NCBI RefSeq assembly: GCF_902459585.1
Contig: NZ_CABPSC010000004.1
Location: 62,001-126,000 of the forward strand
DNA length: 64,000 nt
Origin: Pandoraea nosoerga
Lineage (GTDB): Bacteria; Pseudomonadota; Gammaproteobacteria; Burkholderiales; Burkholderiaceae
Direction: 5' to 3'
In this document: positions 54,596 to 63,054 of the stretch, one piece after another
How positions within the stretch are numbered: the stretch's first letter is position 1
How the letters are laid out: every line of letters starts with the position of its first letter
Program-made: the position numbers and the translations under genes
Notes under the pieces: model-generated
Databases searched by the model: none
Told to the model about the DNA's origin: nothing
Seen by the model: the letters and a program-made list of their open reading frames with translations, nothing else

Positions 54596-55795
54596 TCAGG
54601 CCGCCGTTGTCTCCGTTGTCGTCTCCGTTGTTGCCTCCGCTGTCGCCTCCGCGGTCGCCTCGGTTGTCGCGCCCATTACCCCCGGCGCGCCGGATGCCGC
54701 CCGCGTCGCGACGAACGCCACCGGATGCTGCACGGCGAGCCGAAGCCCGACGCGTTCGCCGGCCTCGTGCGACAAGTCGCCGTCCACGCGCGCGAGGACT
54801 TCGCGTCCCGAGGCCAGCCGCAACGTGTAGAGCTGATCGGCGCCGCGAAACGCGCGGCGCACGAGCAAGGCCTCGAATGGGCTGGCCGGATCGTGCGCAA
54901 TGTCGTCGGCGCGCAGCAGCACGTCGACGTCGACGGGATACGCGTCCCCCGCCGCGCGCAGCAACTGCTCGGCCAGCGCGGGCGAGACGGCGATTTCCCC
55001 GAGTTCGAGTGCAATGCCGCCGCCCCCGGCGTTGCCGCGGAACGTGCCGGGAATGAACGCACCGCGCCCCACGAAATCGGCCACCACGCGATTCGCCGGC
55101 GCTCGCCACAGTTCCCGTGCCGGCGACCACTGGGCGATCGCGCCCGCGTGCATGACGCCGATGCGATCGGCCATGGCGAACGCCTCGTGCTGATCGTGCG
55201 TGACCAGGATTGCCGTGGCGCCGCTCGCCCGGATGATTTCCCGCACCTCCACGGCAAGACGTTCGCGCAGATCGAGATCGAGGTTCGAAAACGGTTCGTC
55301 GAGCAGAAGCAGGGCCGGCGAGGGCGCCAGCGCCCGTGCGAGCGCCACGCGTTGCTGCTGACCGCCGGACAGTTCATGCGGGTACTTGTGGAGCGCCCCG
55401 GCCAGCCCTACGCGTTCGGCAAGCGTCGCGACGCGCGCCTCACGTTCGGCGCGTGCCATGCGCCCCAGCCCGAAGGCGATGTTGCCCGCCACGCTCAGAT
55501 GCGGGAACAGCGCGTAGTCCTGAAACACCACGCCGACGTGGCGCCGCTCGGGTGGCTCGCTCGACCGGGCATTGGCCACCTCATGACCGTCGAGAACGAT
55601 GCGGCCGCCCGCGAGCGGCTCGAAGCCGCATACCGCGCGCAATACCGTCGTCTTGCCGCAGCCGGACGGCCCGAGCAGGCAGCCGATCTCGCCGCGCGCG
55701 AGTGAGAGCGACAGGTCGCGAACGGCCGTGTGTGCGTGGCCGGCGGCCGCGTAGTTCACGCTGATGTGGTCGAGCAGCAGATAGGGCAGTGGCAT
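54596..55795 (-). CDS. ABC importer ATPase, ferric iron/polyamine (FbpC/PotA) type
   Basis: A 399-residue ATPase. Walker [10 protein letters not shown] (about residues 43-51), signature [15 protein letters not shown], Walker [18 protein letters not shown] and the H-loop [14 protein letters not shown]-type domain (about residues 240-370) follows. The C-terminal 25 residues are a low-complexity Thr/Ala/Glu tail encoded by a tandem array. It is divergent from a fused permease of the same transporter type. No good ribosome binding site is seen at the ATG chosen. Confidence 0.88.
   Translation of the reverse strand: MPLPYLLLDHISVNYAAAGHAHTAVRDLSLSLARGEIGCLLGPSGCGKTTVLRAVCGFEPLAGGRIVLDGHEVANARSSEPPERRHVGVVFQDYALFPHLSVAGNIAFGLGRMARAEREARVATLAERVGLAGALHKYPHELSGGQQQRVALARALAPSPALLLLDEPFSNLDLDLRERLAVEVREIIRASGATAILVTHDQHEAFAMADRIGVMHAGAIAQWSPARELWRAPANRVVADFVGRGAFIPGTFRGNAGGGGIALELGEIAVSPALAEQLLRAAGDAYPVDVDVLLRADDIAHDPASPFEALLVRRAFRGADQLYTLRLASGREVLARVDGDLSHEAGERVGLRLAVQHPVAFVATRAASGAPGVMGATTEATAEATAEATTETTTETTAA
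54604..54672. repeat. Tandem array (12-bp units) encoding the ATPase tail
   Basis: Five 12-base units such as CCGTTGTTGCCT, plus a 9-base partial, at the very 3' end of the ATPase gene. On the coding strand it gives a repeated ATxE tetrapeptide ([12 protein letters not shown]). The frame is kept because 12 and 9 are multiples of three. Confidence 0.85.
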
Positions 55796-55854
55796 CGGGA
55801 GAGGGCGGAAGCGCGTCGTTAAGGATGGTGGGGATCGGGGGGATCGCAGGGGGC

Positions 55855-55905
55855 AGGCGTCGTTGGCGTCGTTGGCGTCGTTGGCGTCGTAAGAGTCGTA
55901 GTCGT
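55855..55905. repeat. 9-bp tandem array in the divergent ATPase/permease gap
   Basis: Three identical CGTTGGCGT units, then two diverged units (CGTAAGAGT, CGTAGTCGT). The remaining 55796-56214 gap shows TATAAT-like sequence at 56057-56062 and a loosely symmetric ATTGCGAATGCGTATAATTT that might be a Fur-type site, which I cannot support firmly. Confidence 0.82.
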
Positions 55906-56214
55906 CGATCGTAAAGGAGGCCGCAGATCTGGCCGTGGACGACGCGAGGTGTGACGCACCTCGCGAGGCCCGGGCGCTCCGTACCAAATCACTGGGAGAC
56001 GGCGGGCCGGGCACTTTCCACGGGCAGGGCCGTCAGAGTCACAATTGCGAATGCGTATAATTTACAACGCTTTAGACCGGCGGGCATCCGTCGGTTCCCA
56101 AAGGAGGGGGCGCAGAGGGCGGAGCGGGCGCGTGTACGGAGCCATATCTTGTCGCGCACGTTGCCTGCAGCCCCTCTCGCGCCAACCGATCACCGCTTCC
56201 ACGGCCCTTTACCG

Positions 56215-57957
56215 ATGTCATCGACGCCCCCGCCGCGCGCCGCCGCCGAGCCTGTCTCCACCGATCTGCCGTTGCCGTGCGCGAGCGCGCCGCAAGCGCT
56301 GATTGCGCACCGCCTCGTGCGCCGCTCGCGGCGAGGGCGTTGGGCCGGCAGATGGGCATGGCGCCTGGTGGCATGGCTGCCCGCGCTGGTCGTGCTCGTG
56401 CCGATGTTCGGCATCGTGGCGGCCGTTGGCGCCGGCGGCGATGCGACCCGTGCCGTTCTCGCGCACATGCTCGACACGGTGTTGCCCGAGTACGCGCTCA
56501 ATTCGCTGCGCATCTCGCTGGCCGTGAGCGCCGGTGTGGTGGTGATGGGCGTGACGAGCGCCTGGCTCGTCGTGCATTACGCGTTCCCCGGGCGGCGCGT
56601 GCTGGAGTGGGCGTTGATCCTCCCGCTCGCGATGCCGGCGTATGTCACCGCTTACGCCTATACCGATTTCCTGCAGTTCGCCGGCCCGGTGCAAAGTGCG
56701 CTGCGCCGGCTGCTCGCGGCTGAGCGGCTCGCGTGGTTTCCGGAAATCCGTTCGTGGTACGGCGCGGCGTGGGTCTTTGCCGGCGCGTTCTACCCCTACG
56801 TCTATCTGCTTGCGCGCACGGCGTTCCTCGAGCACAGTCAGCGCTTGCTCGAAGCGGCCCGGACGCTCGGGTGCACGCCGGCGCAGGCGTTCGTGCGCGT
56901 GGCCTTACCGCTCGCGCGCCCGGCGCTCGCGGCGGGTGTCGCGCTCGTGCTGATGGAGACGCTCGCCGACTACGGCGCCGTGGCCTACTTTGGCGTGCCG
57001 ACGTTCACGACCGGCATCTACCGCGCCTGGCTGTCGATGGGCGACCGCGTCGCGGCAGCGCAGCTTAGCGCGTGCCTGCTGTTCGCGGTGCTGGTGCTGT
57101 TGATCGCCGAGGCGCGCAGCCGGGCGCGCCTGCGTTACTACGGGGCGCCGGGCCGCGCTCCGGCAACCTCGCGCCGCGCAGTCTTGCGCGGCGGCAAGGC
57201 CTGGTTCGCGACGCTTGCCTGTGCGCTGCCGCTATTCATCGGTTTCGTGCTGCCCGCGCTCATCATGTTACGGCTGGCGCTCGGCGAACTGGATCAGGTG
57301 CCATGGTCGCGCTATGGCGAGTGGGTCTACAACACGGTACGTCTCGCGGGGGCGGCCGCGCTCGCGGCGACCGCCTTCGCCGTCGTGCTGGGCTACGCCC
57401 GGCGCCTCGCTCCCGGGCGCGTGACGCACGTTGCCGTGCGGCTCGTCGGCGTGGGCTACGCGATCCCCGGGGCGGTGATCGCCCTCGGCATCCTCACGCC
57501 GGTATTGCGACTCGACTCGTGGCTCGGTGATCGGCTCGGCGCCGAAGGCCTGGTGCTCGCGGGCACGGCGGGCGTGCTCGTCTATGCCTATCTCGTGCGG
57601 TTTCTGCCCGCGGCGCTGCAGAGCGTCGACGCCGGCCTCGCGCGCATTCCGCCGAATCTCGACGCCAGCGCGCGCAGCCTCGGCGTGGGCGGCTGGGCGA
57701 TGCTGCGACGCGTGCACCTGCCGCTGCTGCGCGGCAGCGTACTGACGGCCGCGCTGCTCGTGTTCGTCGACGTCATGAAGGAGTTGCCGGCCACGCTCGC
57801 ACTGCGGCCATTCAACATGGACACGCTCGCCGTCGTCGCGAGCCACCTGGCCGCGGACGAGCGGCTTGCCGAGGCCGCGGTGCCGGCGCTCACGCTCGTG
57901 CTCGTCGGCATGCTGCCGGTGCTGGTGCTCGCGCGCGCGATCGCTCGGCGCCGGTGA
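56215..57957 (+). CDS. Iron-type ABC importer, fused double permease (FbpB-like)
   Basis: A 580-residue permease with two fused binding-protein-dependent transport domains and about 12 spans. The two EAA-type coupling loops are visible: EAARTLGCTPAQAFVRVALP (about residues 220-239) and DASARSLGVGGWAMLRRVHLP (about 484-504, cited in part). This duplicated form is typical of ferric iron FbpB/SfuB. Residues 1-50 are an Arg-rich cytoplasmic extension. It is divergent from the matching ATPase; no binding-protein gene is adjacent. The ATG at 56215 has a weak site. Confidence 0.88.
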   Translation: MSSTPPPRAAAEPVSTDLPLPCASAPQALIAHRLVRRSRRGRWAGRWAWRLVAWLPALVVLVPMFGIVAAVGAGGDATRAVLAHMLDTVLPEYALNSLRISLAVSAGVVVMGVTSAWLVVHYAFPGRRVLEWALILPLAMPAYVTAYAYTDFLQFAGPVQSALRRLLAAERLAWFPEIRSWYGAAWVFAGAFYPYVYLLARTAFLEHSQRLLEAARTLGCTPAQAFVRVALPLARPALAAGVALVLMETLADYGAVAYFGVPTFTTGIYRAWLSMGDRVAAAQLSACLLFAVLVLLIAEARSRARLRYYGAPGRAPATSRRAVLRGGKAWFATLACALPLFIGFVLPALIMLRLALGELDQVPWSRYGEWVYNTVRLAGAAALAATAFAVVLGYARRLAPGRVTHVAVRLVGVGYAIPGAVIALGILTPVLRLDSWLGDRLGAEGLVLAGTAGVLVYAYLVRFLPAALQSVDAGLARIPPNLDASARSLGVGGWAMLRRVHLPLLRGSVLTAALLVFVDVMKELPATLALRPFNMDTLAVVASHLAADERLAEAAVPALTLVLVGMLPVLVLARAIARRR

Positions 57958-58654
57958 CGTCATCGCCACCGGCGGCGGCTCGCCGGCCGACGCCGCCCTT
58001 CGCGGCGCGCTTGCCGATATCCCGAAAAATACATTTGAACGATCGGGAGTTGCCCCGCCGATAGCGCCGCACTATAGTCAAATCAGACCCGGCAGCGAAA
58101 CCGGGATGATCGGACGTCAACAACATGCTTGCGATCGTCATTTGCAAATGTTGGCTGTTCATGGCCTTGGCGTCGGCGCCGCCGCCTGAGGCATCGTTCC
58201 ACGCGGCAGACGGCGGTTGGACGGCGGTGCTGCTCTCGGGGGCGATGCGCTAGCGGTCCTGCGGGGAGGGACCGGCACCTGGACTGGAAGACGGACGCAA
58301 GACGTCCGGTGGCGGGGTGCAACCTGTCGGTCCGAAGTGGTTTCGCGCCGCGGCTTTCGCGCCGTCGCCCTGGTGCCGTTGCCCTGGTGCCGTCGCCCTG
58401 GTGCCGTTGCGCTGATGCCGTCGCCCTGGTGCCATCGCTTCGGTCCCACCGTCGTCGCGCCGTCGCCTTGGCGCCAATGGCGCGCCAGGCGCGAGCTCCC
58501 CGCTACCCGTTCGGGCGAGCGTCGTCCGGGCCCGCTCGCCGCCACAGGCGGCTGCCGGTTGTTGTTTTCCTGTGTCGCCGGGGCGGCGCCGAGTGGCGTT
58601 TTCGCCACACTCGCCGCAAAATCGCGGTCAATGCAATCCCTTCGGGAGATGGGC
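57958..58654 (+). other. 697-base gap before LysR regulator
   Basis: No gene is supported. The gap holds the 14-bp tandem array at 58361-58444 and an AT-richer stretch near 58020-58080. The LysR promoter should lie near its right end. Confidence 0.5.
58361..58444. repeat. 14-bp tandem array, 6 units
   Basis: Six units of GCCGTCGCCCTGGT type (GCCGTTGCCCTGGT, GCCGTTGCGCTGAT and others), 84 bases. The period is not a multiple of three, which argues against a coding role. Confidence 0.9.
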
Positions 58655-59578
58655 ATGGCGCTTTGGCGAATCGACCTCGTCTCATTGCGACTGTTCGTGG
58701 CCGTTTGCGAAGAGAGCAGCATTGCGCGCGCCGCCGAGCGCGAGTTCATTGCGCCGTCGGCCGTCAGCAAGCGAATCAACGACCTGGAGTCGCTCGTCGG
58801 CTCCGCGCTGCTGCAGCGACACAAGTGGGGCGTGCGCGCCACGCCCGCCGGCGAGGCGCTGCTGCACCACGCGCGCAACGTTCTGCGCAGTCTCGAGAAG
58901 ATGCAGGGCGACCTGTCCGAATACACGAGCGGCGTGCGCGGCCACATTCGCATCTTCGCCAACGTCTCGTCCATCGTCGAAACGCTGCCCGACGAGCTCG
59001 GCGCCTTTTTGCGCCGCCATGAAGGCGTGAAGGTCGACCTCGAAGAGCACACCAGCGCGCAGGTGGTGCGTGGCGTGGCCGACGGCGCAACGGACATCGG
59101 CATCTGCTGGGACGCGGTCGACACGCGCGACGTCGAAGTCTTCCCATACCGTCACGATCGCATCGTGGTGGTCCTGCACCGCGAACACCCGCTCGCCGGT
59201 GCGCAACAGCTGGCCTTTACCGATACGCTCGACTTCGACCACGTCGGCGTACACCCCGACAGCGCCATGTACACCGTGTTGCGCCGGCTCGCCGCCGAGC
59301 AGGGCAAGACGGTCAAGTTTCGCATCCACGTCTCGACGTTCGAAGCCGTGTGCCGGATGGTGCGCGCCCAGCTGGGACTGGCCGTGGCGCCGCAGGAAGC
59401 CGTGGGCATTTATTCGCAGGTGACGGACGGGGAGGCGTTGCGCATCGTTGCACTCACCGATGCGTGGGCGCAGCGACGTCTCATCGTTTGCGTGCGCCGC
59501 TACGACGCGTTGCCGGTCGCCTCGCGCATGCTGGTCGACCATTTGTGCGCACGTAACGTGACAAGGGGTAACACGTGA
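58655..59578 (+). CDS. LysR-family regulator
   Basis: A 307-residue LysR-type regulator. The winged helix lies at about residues 7-65 (LRLFVAVCEESSIARAAE, SAVSKRINDLE), and the ligand domain begins at about residue 90 with HIRIFANVSSI. GGGAG lies 6 bases before the ATG at 58655. It lies ahead of, and in line with, the binding protein, aconitase-like and CoA-transferase genes, so it probably controls them. Confidence 0.88.
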   Translation: MALWRIDLVSLRLFVAVCEESSIARAAEREFIAPSAVSKRINDLESLVGSALLQRHKWGVRATPAGEALLHHARNVLRSLEKMQGDLSEYTSGVRGHIRIFANVSSIVETLPDELGAFLRRHEGVKVDLEEHTSAQVVRGVADGATDIGICWDAVDTRDVEVFPYRHDRIVVVLHREHPLAGAQQLAFTDTLDFDHVGVHPDSAMYTVLRRLAAEQGKTVKFRIHVSTFEAVCRMVRAQLGLAVAPQEAVGIYSQVTDGEALRIVALTDAWAQRRLIVCVRRYDALPVASRMLVDHLCARNVTRGNT

Positions 59579-59593
59579 CGTCGCGGGCGGCGA

Positions 59594-59653
59594 GGCAAGT
59601 GACCCGGCAAGTGACCAGGCAAGTGATGCGGCCGGTGACGTGGCCAGTGAGGC
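59594..59653. repeat. 12-bp tandem array, 5 units
   Basis: Units GGCAAGTGACCC, GGCAAGTGACCA, GGCAAGTGATGC, GGCCGGTGACGT and GGCCAGTGAGGC begin 15 bases after the LysR stop. Every unit keeps GTGA. Confidence 0.9.
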
Positions 59654-59811
59654 GGCACCGGCGCCAGGCATCGTGAACGACGATGTCTGGCATGCCGAAA
59701 CACCGCTTGTCGAAGGGCGGGGCGGCGAACGATGCTCTTGGAGCCGATAGCGATTCCGGCCGACGAGCCGGGGCGCGCCTGTATCCCGCATCCGGCGGGG
59801 GGAGACACGCG

Positions 59812-60888
59812 ATGACACAAGCCGAAGCGCGCCGCGTGCGCGAGGCCGTGGGACGTCTGATTCTTGTGCTTGCGCTGATGGCGCTGGGCCTCGTGGCGCT
59901 GAGCCTGAGCGCCGGCGCCTCGGCCGCACCGGCCCAGCCGCTCGAAAAACCGAAGATCACCATCGCCGTCGGCGGCAAGCCCGGCCTCTACTATCTGCCG
60001 CTCACGATCGCCGAGCAGCTCGGCTACTTCCGAGAGGAAGGACTCGACGTGACCATCGAGGACTTTGCCGGCGGCTCCAAAGCCCTGCAGGCCGTGGTCG
60101 GCGGCAGTGCGGACGTAGGCACCGGCGCATTCGAGCACACGCTCCTCATGCAGACCAAGGGCTTGACGTATCAGTCGTTCGTCGTCCTTGGCGCCGCCCC
60201 GCAACTCGTGCTTGGCGTAGTCAGGTCGCATGCCGCGCAGGTCCGCTCGGTCAAGGATCTGAAGGGCATGCGCATCGGCGTGAGCGCGCCGGGCTCGAGC
60301 ACGCACATGCTGGTCAACGTGGCGCTCACCCAGGCGGGACTCAAGCCGGGTGACGTGTCCATCGTGGGCGTCGGCAGCAACGCGACGGTCGTGGCCGCGG
60401 CGCGCGGCGGGCAGGTCGACGCCATTTCCAACGTCGACCCGATGATGACGCTGCTCACCGAATCGGGCGATCTGAAGGTCCTCGTCGACACGCGCACGCA
60501 GGCCGGCACGCGGGCCGTGTTCGGCGGGCCGATGCCGGCGGCCGTGATGTACGCCCCCCAGAACTTCATTCAGAAGCACCCGCGCACGGTGCAGGCGCTG
60601 GCCAATGCCATCGTGCGCGCGGACAAGTGGCTGCAGCACGCTTCGGCGGCCGATCTGATCAAGACCGTTCCGGAGCCCTACCTTCTCGGCGACAAGACGC
60701 TGTACCTGAAGGCGTTCGACAATTGTCGCGAGGCGTTCTCGCCTGACGGCATGATGCCGCCCGGCGGCCCGGCCACGGCGCTCAGGGCGCTTGCCTCGTT
60801 CACCCCCGAGGTCAGGCCCGCGCAGATTCGTCTGGGCGACACTTGGACCAACACTTTCGCTGCGCAAGCCAATCGCCAGTACCCCTGA
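59812..60888 (+). CDS. NitT/TauT-type ABC transporter binding protein
   Basis: A 358-residue exported binding protein of the SsuA/TauA/NMT1 group. The signal peptide has a long Arg-containing start and ends near ASA (about residue 38). Domain signs are ITIAVGGKPGLYYLPLTIAEQLGYF and MRIGVSAPGSSTHMLVNVAL. GGGGAG lies about 7 bases before the ATG. No permease or ATPase of this type follows in the window; the next gene is an aconitase-like enzyme 123 bases later. Ligand is unknown, perhaps a carboxylate or sulfonate. Confidence 0.88.
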   Translation: MTQAEARRVREAVGRLILVLALMALGLVALSLSAGASAAPAQPLEKPKITIAVGGKPGLYYLPLTIAEQLGYFREEGLDVTIEDFAGGSKALQAVVGGSADVGTGAFEHTLLMQTKGLTYQSFVVLGAAPQLVLGVVRSHAAQVRSVKDLKGMRIGVSAPGSSTHMLVNVALTQAGLKPGDVSIVGVGSNATVVAAARGGQVDAISNVDPMMTLLTESGDLKVLVDTRTQAGTRAVFGGPMPAAVMYAPQNFIQKHPRTVQALANAIVRADKWLQHASAADLIKTVPEPYLLGDKTLYLKAFDNCREAFSPDGMMPPGGPATALRALASFTPEVRPAQIRLGDTWTNTFAAQANRQYP

Positions 60889-61011
60889 GGAACGCGCGCT
60901 TGCACGCCATGACGCCATGACTCCATCTCGCCAACGCCGTCGCGGCTGTCCGGCACGGAACCTGCGCCCGGATCGGGTGAACCCATGCGGCAGACCTCGA
61001 GGAGCGCACTC

Positions 61012-63054
61012 ATGCAAGCCACCGTGCGATTGAACGGGCGTGTGCTGTGGTTGAGCGACAGCGTCGACGCCATGAAGCGGCAACTGGCCGGCGAGTCGCT
61101 CACGCGCGACGAGGCGGGGCCGCTGCGCGAGCAGATATCGACCGACGAAATCACGCCCGCCCGCGCATGCCTCGCGTTCGACGAGACGCTCGGCGACTAC
61201 GTGTACGTCGGGTTGCGATGCAGCGAAGGCGCCGACGATCCCGCCGGTGCTTTTCCGGTCAGGCCGCGCGCCGTGCGCGAGGGCGGCTTCGTGGTGTCGG
61301 TGTCCGGCATGCGTCGCGGCAAGGGCTCGTCGCGCGAGGCAAGTCCCTTCGCCGAGTGGTGCGCGGGCATTCGCATCGTCATTGCGGAGAGCTTCGAGCG
61401 CATCTACGCGCAGAACTGTCAGAACCTGGGGCTGCTGATGTCGACCGACCTCACGCTCGCGGAGCGTCTGCAGGCGGGCGACGAGGTGCCCATCGAAGTC
61501 TTCCTCGAAGACTGCGACCCGTTGGCCGAAGCGATCGTGCGAAGCGGCGGCCTGTTCAGCTACACGCGCCGGCGGCTCGCGGGCGAGGTGGTGCCGCCGA
61601 CACCGTCGCATGCCGCGGGGCCGATGACCTATGGCGAGAAGATCGTTGCCCGGGCGCTCGGCGTGCCGCGCGTGCGGGCCGGCGACGCCGTGTTCGTGCC
61701 GGCCGACTGGCGCTTCTCGCACGAGTACGTCACGCCGATGGCCGTGAGCTTCCTGCGACATGCCTTCGGCGATGCCGCCCCGGATTTGCACGAGCGCGCG
61801 TCGATGCTCTGTTTCGAGGACCATCTCACGCATCTGGAGGCGGTGAGCGCCGACGGCGGCCGTCCCCCGGCGTTGCTCGACGCGGCGCGGCGGCTGGGCG
61901 CCGTACAGCGGGAGTTCTGTGCGCAGCACGATCTGCGCCTGCACGGGCGGGCGCCGGGCGGCGGCTCGGAGGGGATTTGCCATGCCCTGATGCTCGAGCG
62001 TTATGCGCTGCCCGCACAGGTCGTTGTGGGCACCGATTCACATACGCCGCACTGCGGGGCAATCGGGGCGTTCGCGTTCGGCGTGGGCGCGACCGAGATG
62101 GCCAACGCCTGGCTGACGGCAGACGTGCGGCTTGCCGTACCGGGCACCTGTCTCGTGCACCTGCACGGCAAGCTGCCGGCCGGCGTTGGCGCGAAAGACC
62201 TCGCGTTGCACCTGCTGCATCTGCCCTACATTCGCGACGGGCGCGCCATCGGCCAGGTCATCGAGTTCGCCGGGCAGGCGGTGGCGCATCTGTCCACGGA
62301 TGAGCGCGCGACGCTGACCAACATGGTCGCGGAGATCGGCGGGCTCACCGGCCTTGTCGCCCCCGACGCGGAAACCGTGCGGTATCTGCGCGAGCGCCGT
62401 GGCATCGACTTCGAGATTGCCCCGTGGATGTCGAGCGATGCGCAGGCGTCCTACGCCCACGTCATCGAAATCGACTGCGCGGGCCTGGAGCCCATGGTGG
62501 CCAGCCCCGGCGACCCGGGCAACGGCTTGCCGCTCTCGCGCCTGTCGGCGCCGATTGCCATCGACATCGCCTACGGTGGCTCATGCACGGGCAGCAAGCG
62601 CGACGATCTGCGGGCCTGCCACGACGTGCTCGCCTGGGGCCTCGCGCAAGGGCGCCGGGTGGCGGATGGCGTGCGCTTCTACCTGCAGTACGGCAGCGAG
62701 GACGTGCGGACGTGGTGCGAGGCGCAGGGCTATACCGAGGTATTCCGCGCAGCGGGCGTGACGCTGCTTGCCCCGGGATGCGGCGCCTGCGTGAATGCCG
62801 GGCCCGGCGTGTCGCAAACGGCGGGCGAGGTGGTCATCAGCGCACAGAATCGGAATTTCCCTGGTCGTTCGGGGCCCGGGCAGATGTGGCTGGGCAGCCC
62901 CGCAACGGTGGCGGCGAGCGCGCTGGCGGGCTACCTCGTCGGCTTCGATCAATTGCGACGCGACGGCTTCGCCACGCATGCCGGCAGCGCGGTGCGCGAC
63001 GGCACGGCGAGGCGTGGGGCGCCGCTTCCGGAGGGTAATCGATGCAGGACGTGA
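61012..63054 (+). CDS. Aconitase-family hydratase with N-terminal swivel domain
   Basis: A 680-residue 4Fe-4S (de)hydratase in which the small swivel domain comes first. Residues 1-200 carry ISTDEITPARAC and GKGSSREASPFA with the conserved RxxIAESFERI region; the LeuC/aconitase catalytic part follows from about residue 205. Cluster Cys residues are in GGSCTGSK (about 521) and PGCGACVNAGPG (about 589), and GTDSHTPHCGAIG (about 340) contains the His/Asp of the active site. Usual aconitase A has the swivel at the end, and LeuC/LeuD are separate. It overlaps the CoA-transferase start by 13 bases. Substrate is probably a C5-C7 di- or tricarboxylate. Confidence 0.88.
   Translation: MQATVRLNGRVLWLSDSVDAMKRQLAGESLTRDEAGPLREQISTDEITPARACLAFDETLGDYVYVGLRCSEGADDPAGAFPVRPRAVREGGFVVSVSGMRRGKGSSREASPFAEWCAGIRIVIAESFERIYAQNCQNLGLLMSTDLTLAERLQAGDEVPIEVFLEDCDPLAEAIVRSGGLFSYTRRRLAGEVVPPTPSHAAGPMTYGEKIVARALGVPRVRAGDAVFVPADWRFSHEYVTPMAVSFLRHAFGDAAPDLHERASMLCFEDHLTHLEAVSADGGRPPALLDAARRLGAVQREFCAQHDLRLHGRAPGGGSEGICHALMLERYALPAQVVVGTDSHTPHCGAIGAFAFGVGATEMANAWLTADVRLAVPGTCLVHLHGKLPAGVGAKDLALHLLHLPYIRDGRAIGQVIEFAGQAVAHLSTDERATLTNMVAEIGGLTGLVAPDAETVRYLRERRGIDFEIAPWMSSDAQASYAHVIEIDCAGLEPMVASPGDPGNGLPLSRLSAPIAIDIAYGGSCTGSKRDDLRACHDVLAWGLAQGRRVADGVRFYLQYGSEDVRTWCEAQGYTEVFRAAGVTLLAPGCGACVNAGPGVSQTAGEVVISAQNRNFPGRSGPGQMWLGSPATVAASALAGYLVGFDQLRRDGFATHAGSAVRDGTARRGAPLPEGNRCRT

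Noticed and set aside
56046-56066. Possible Fur box in the divergent iron-transporter gap
   Set aside because: The match to the Fur consensus is loose and only weakly symmetric; noted in the feature text but not claimed.
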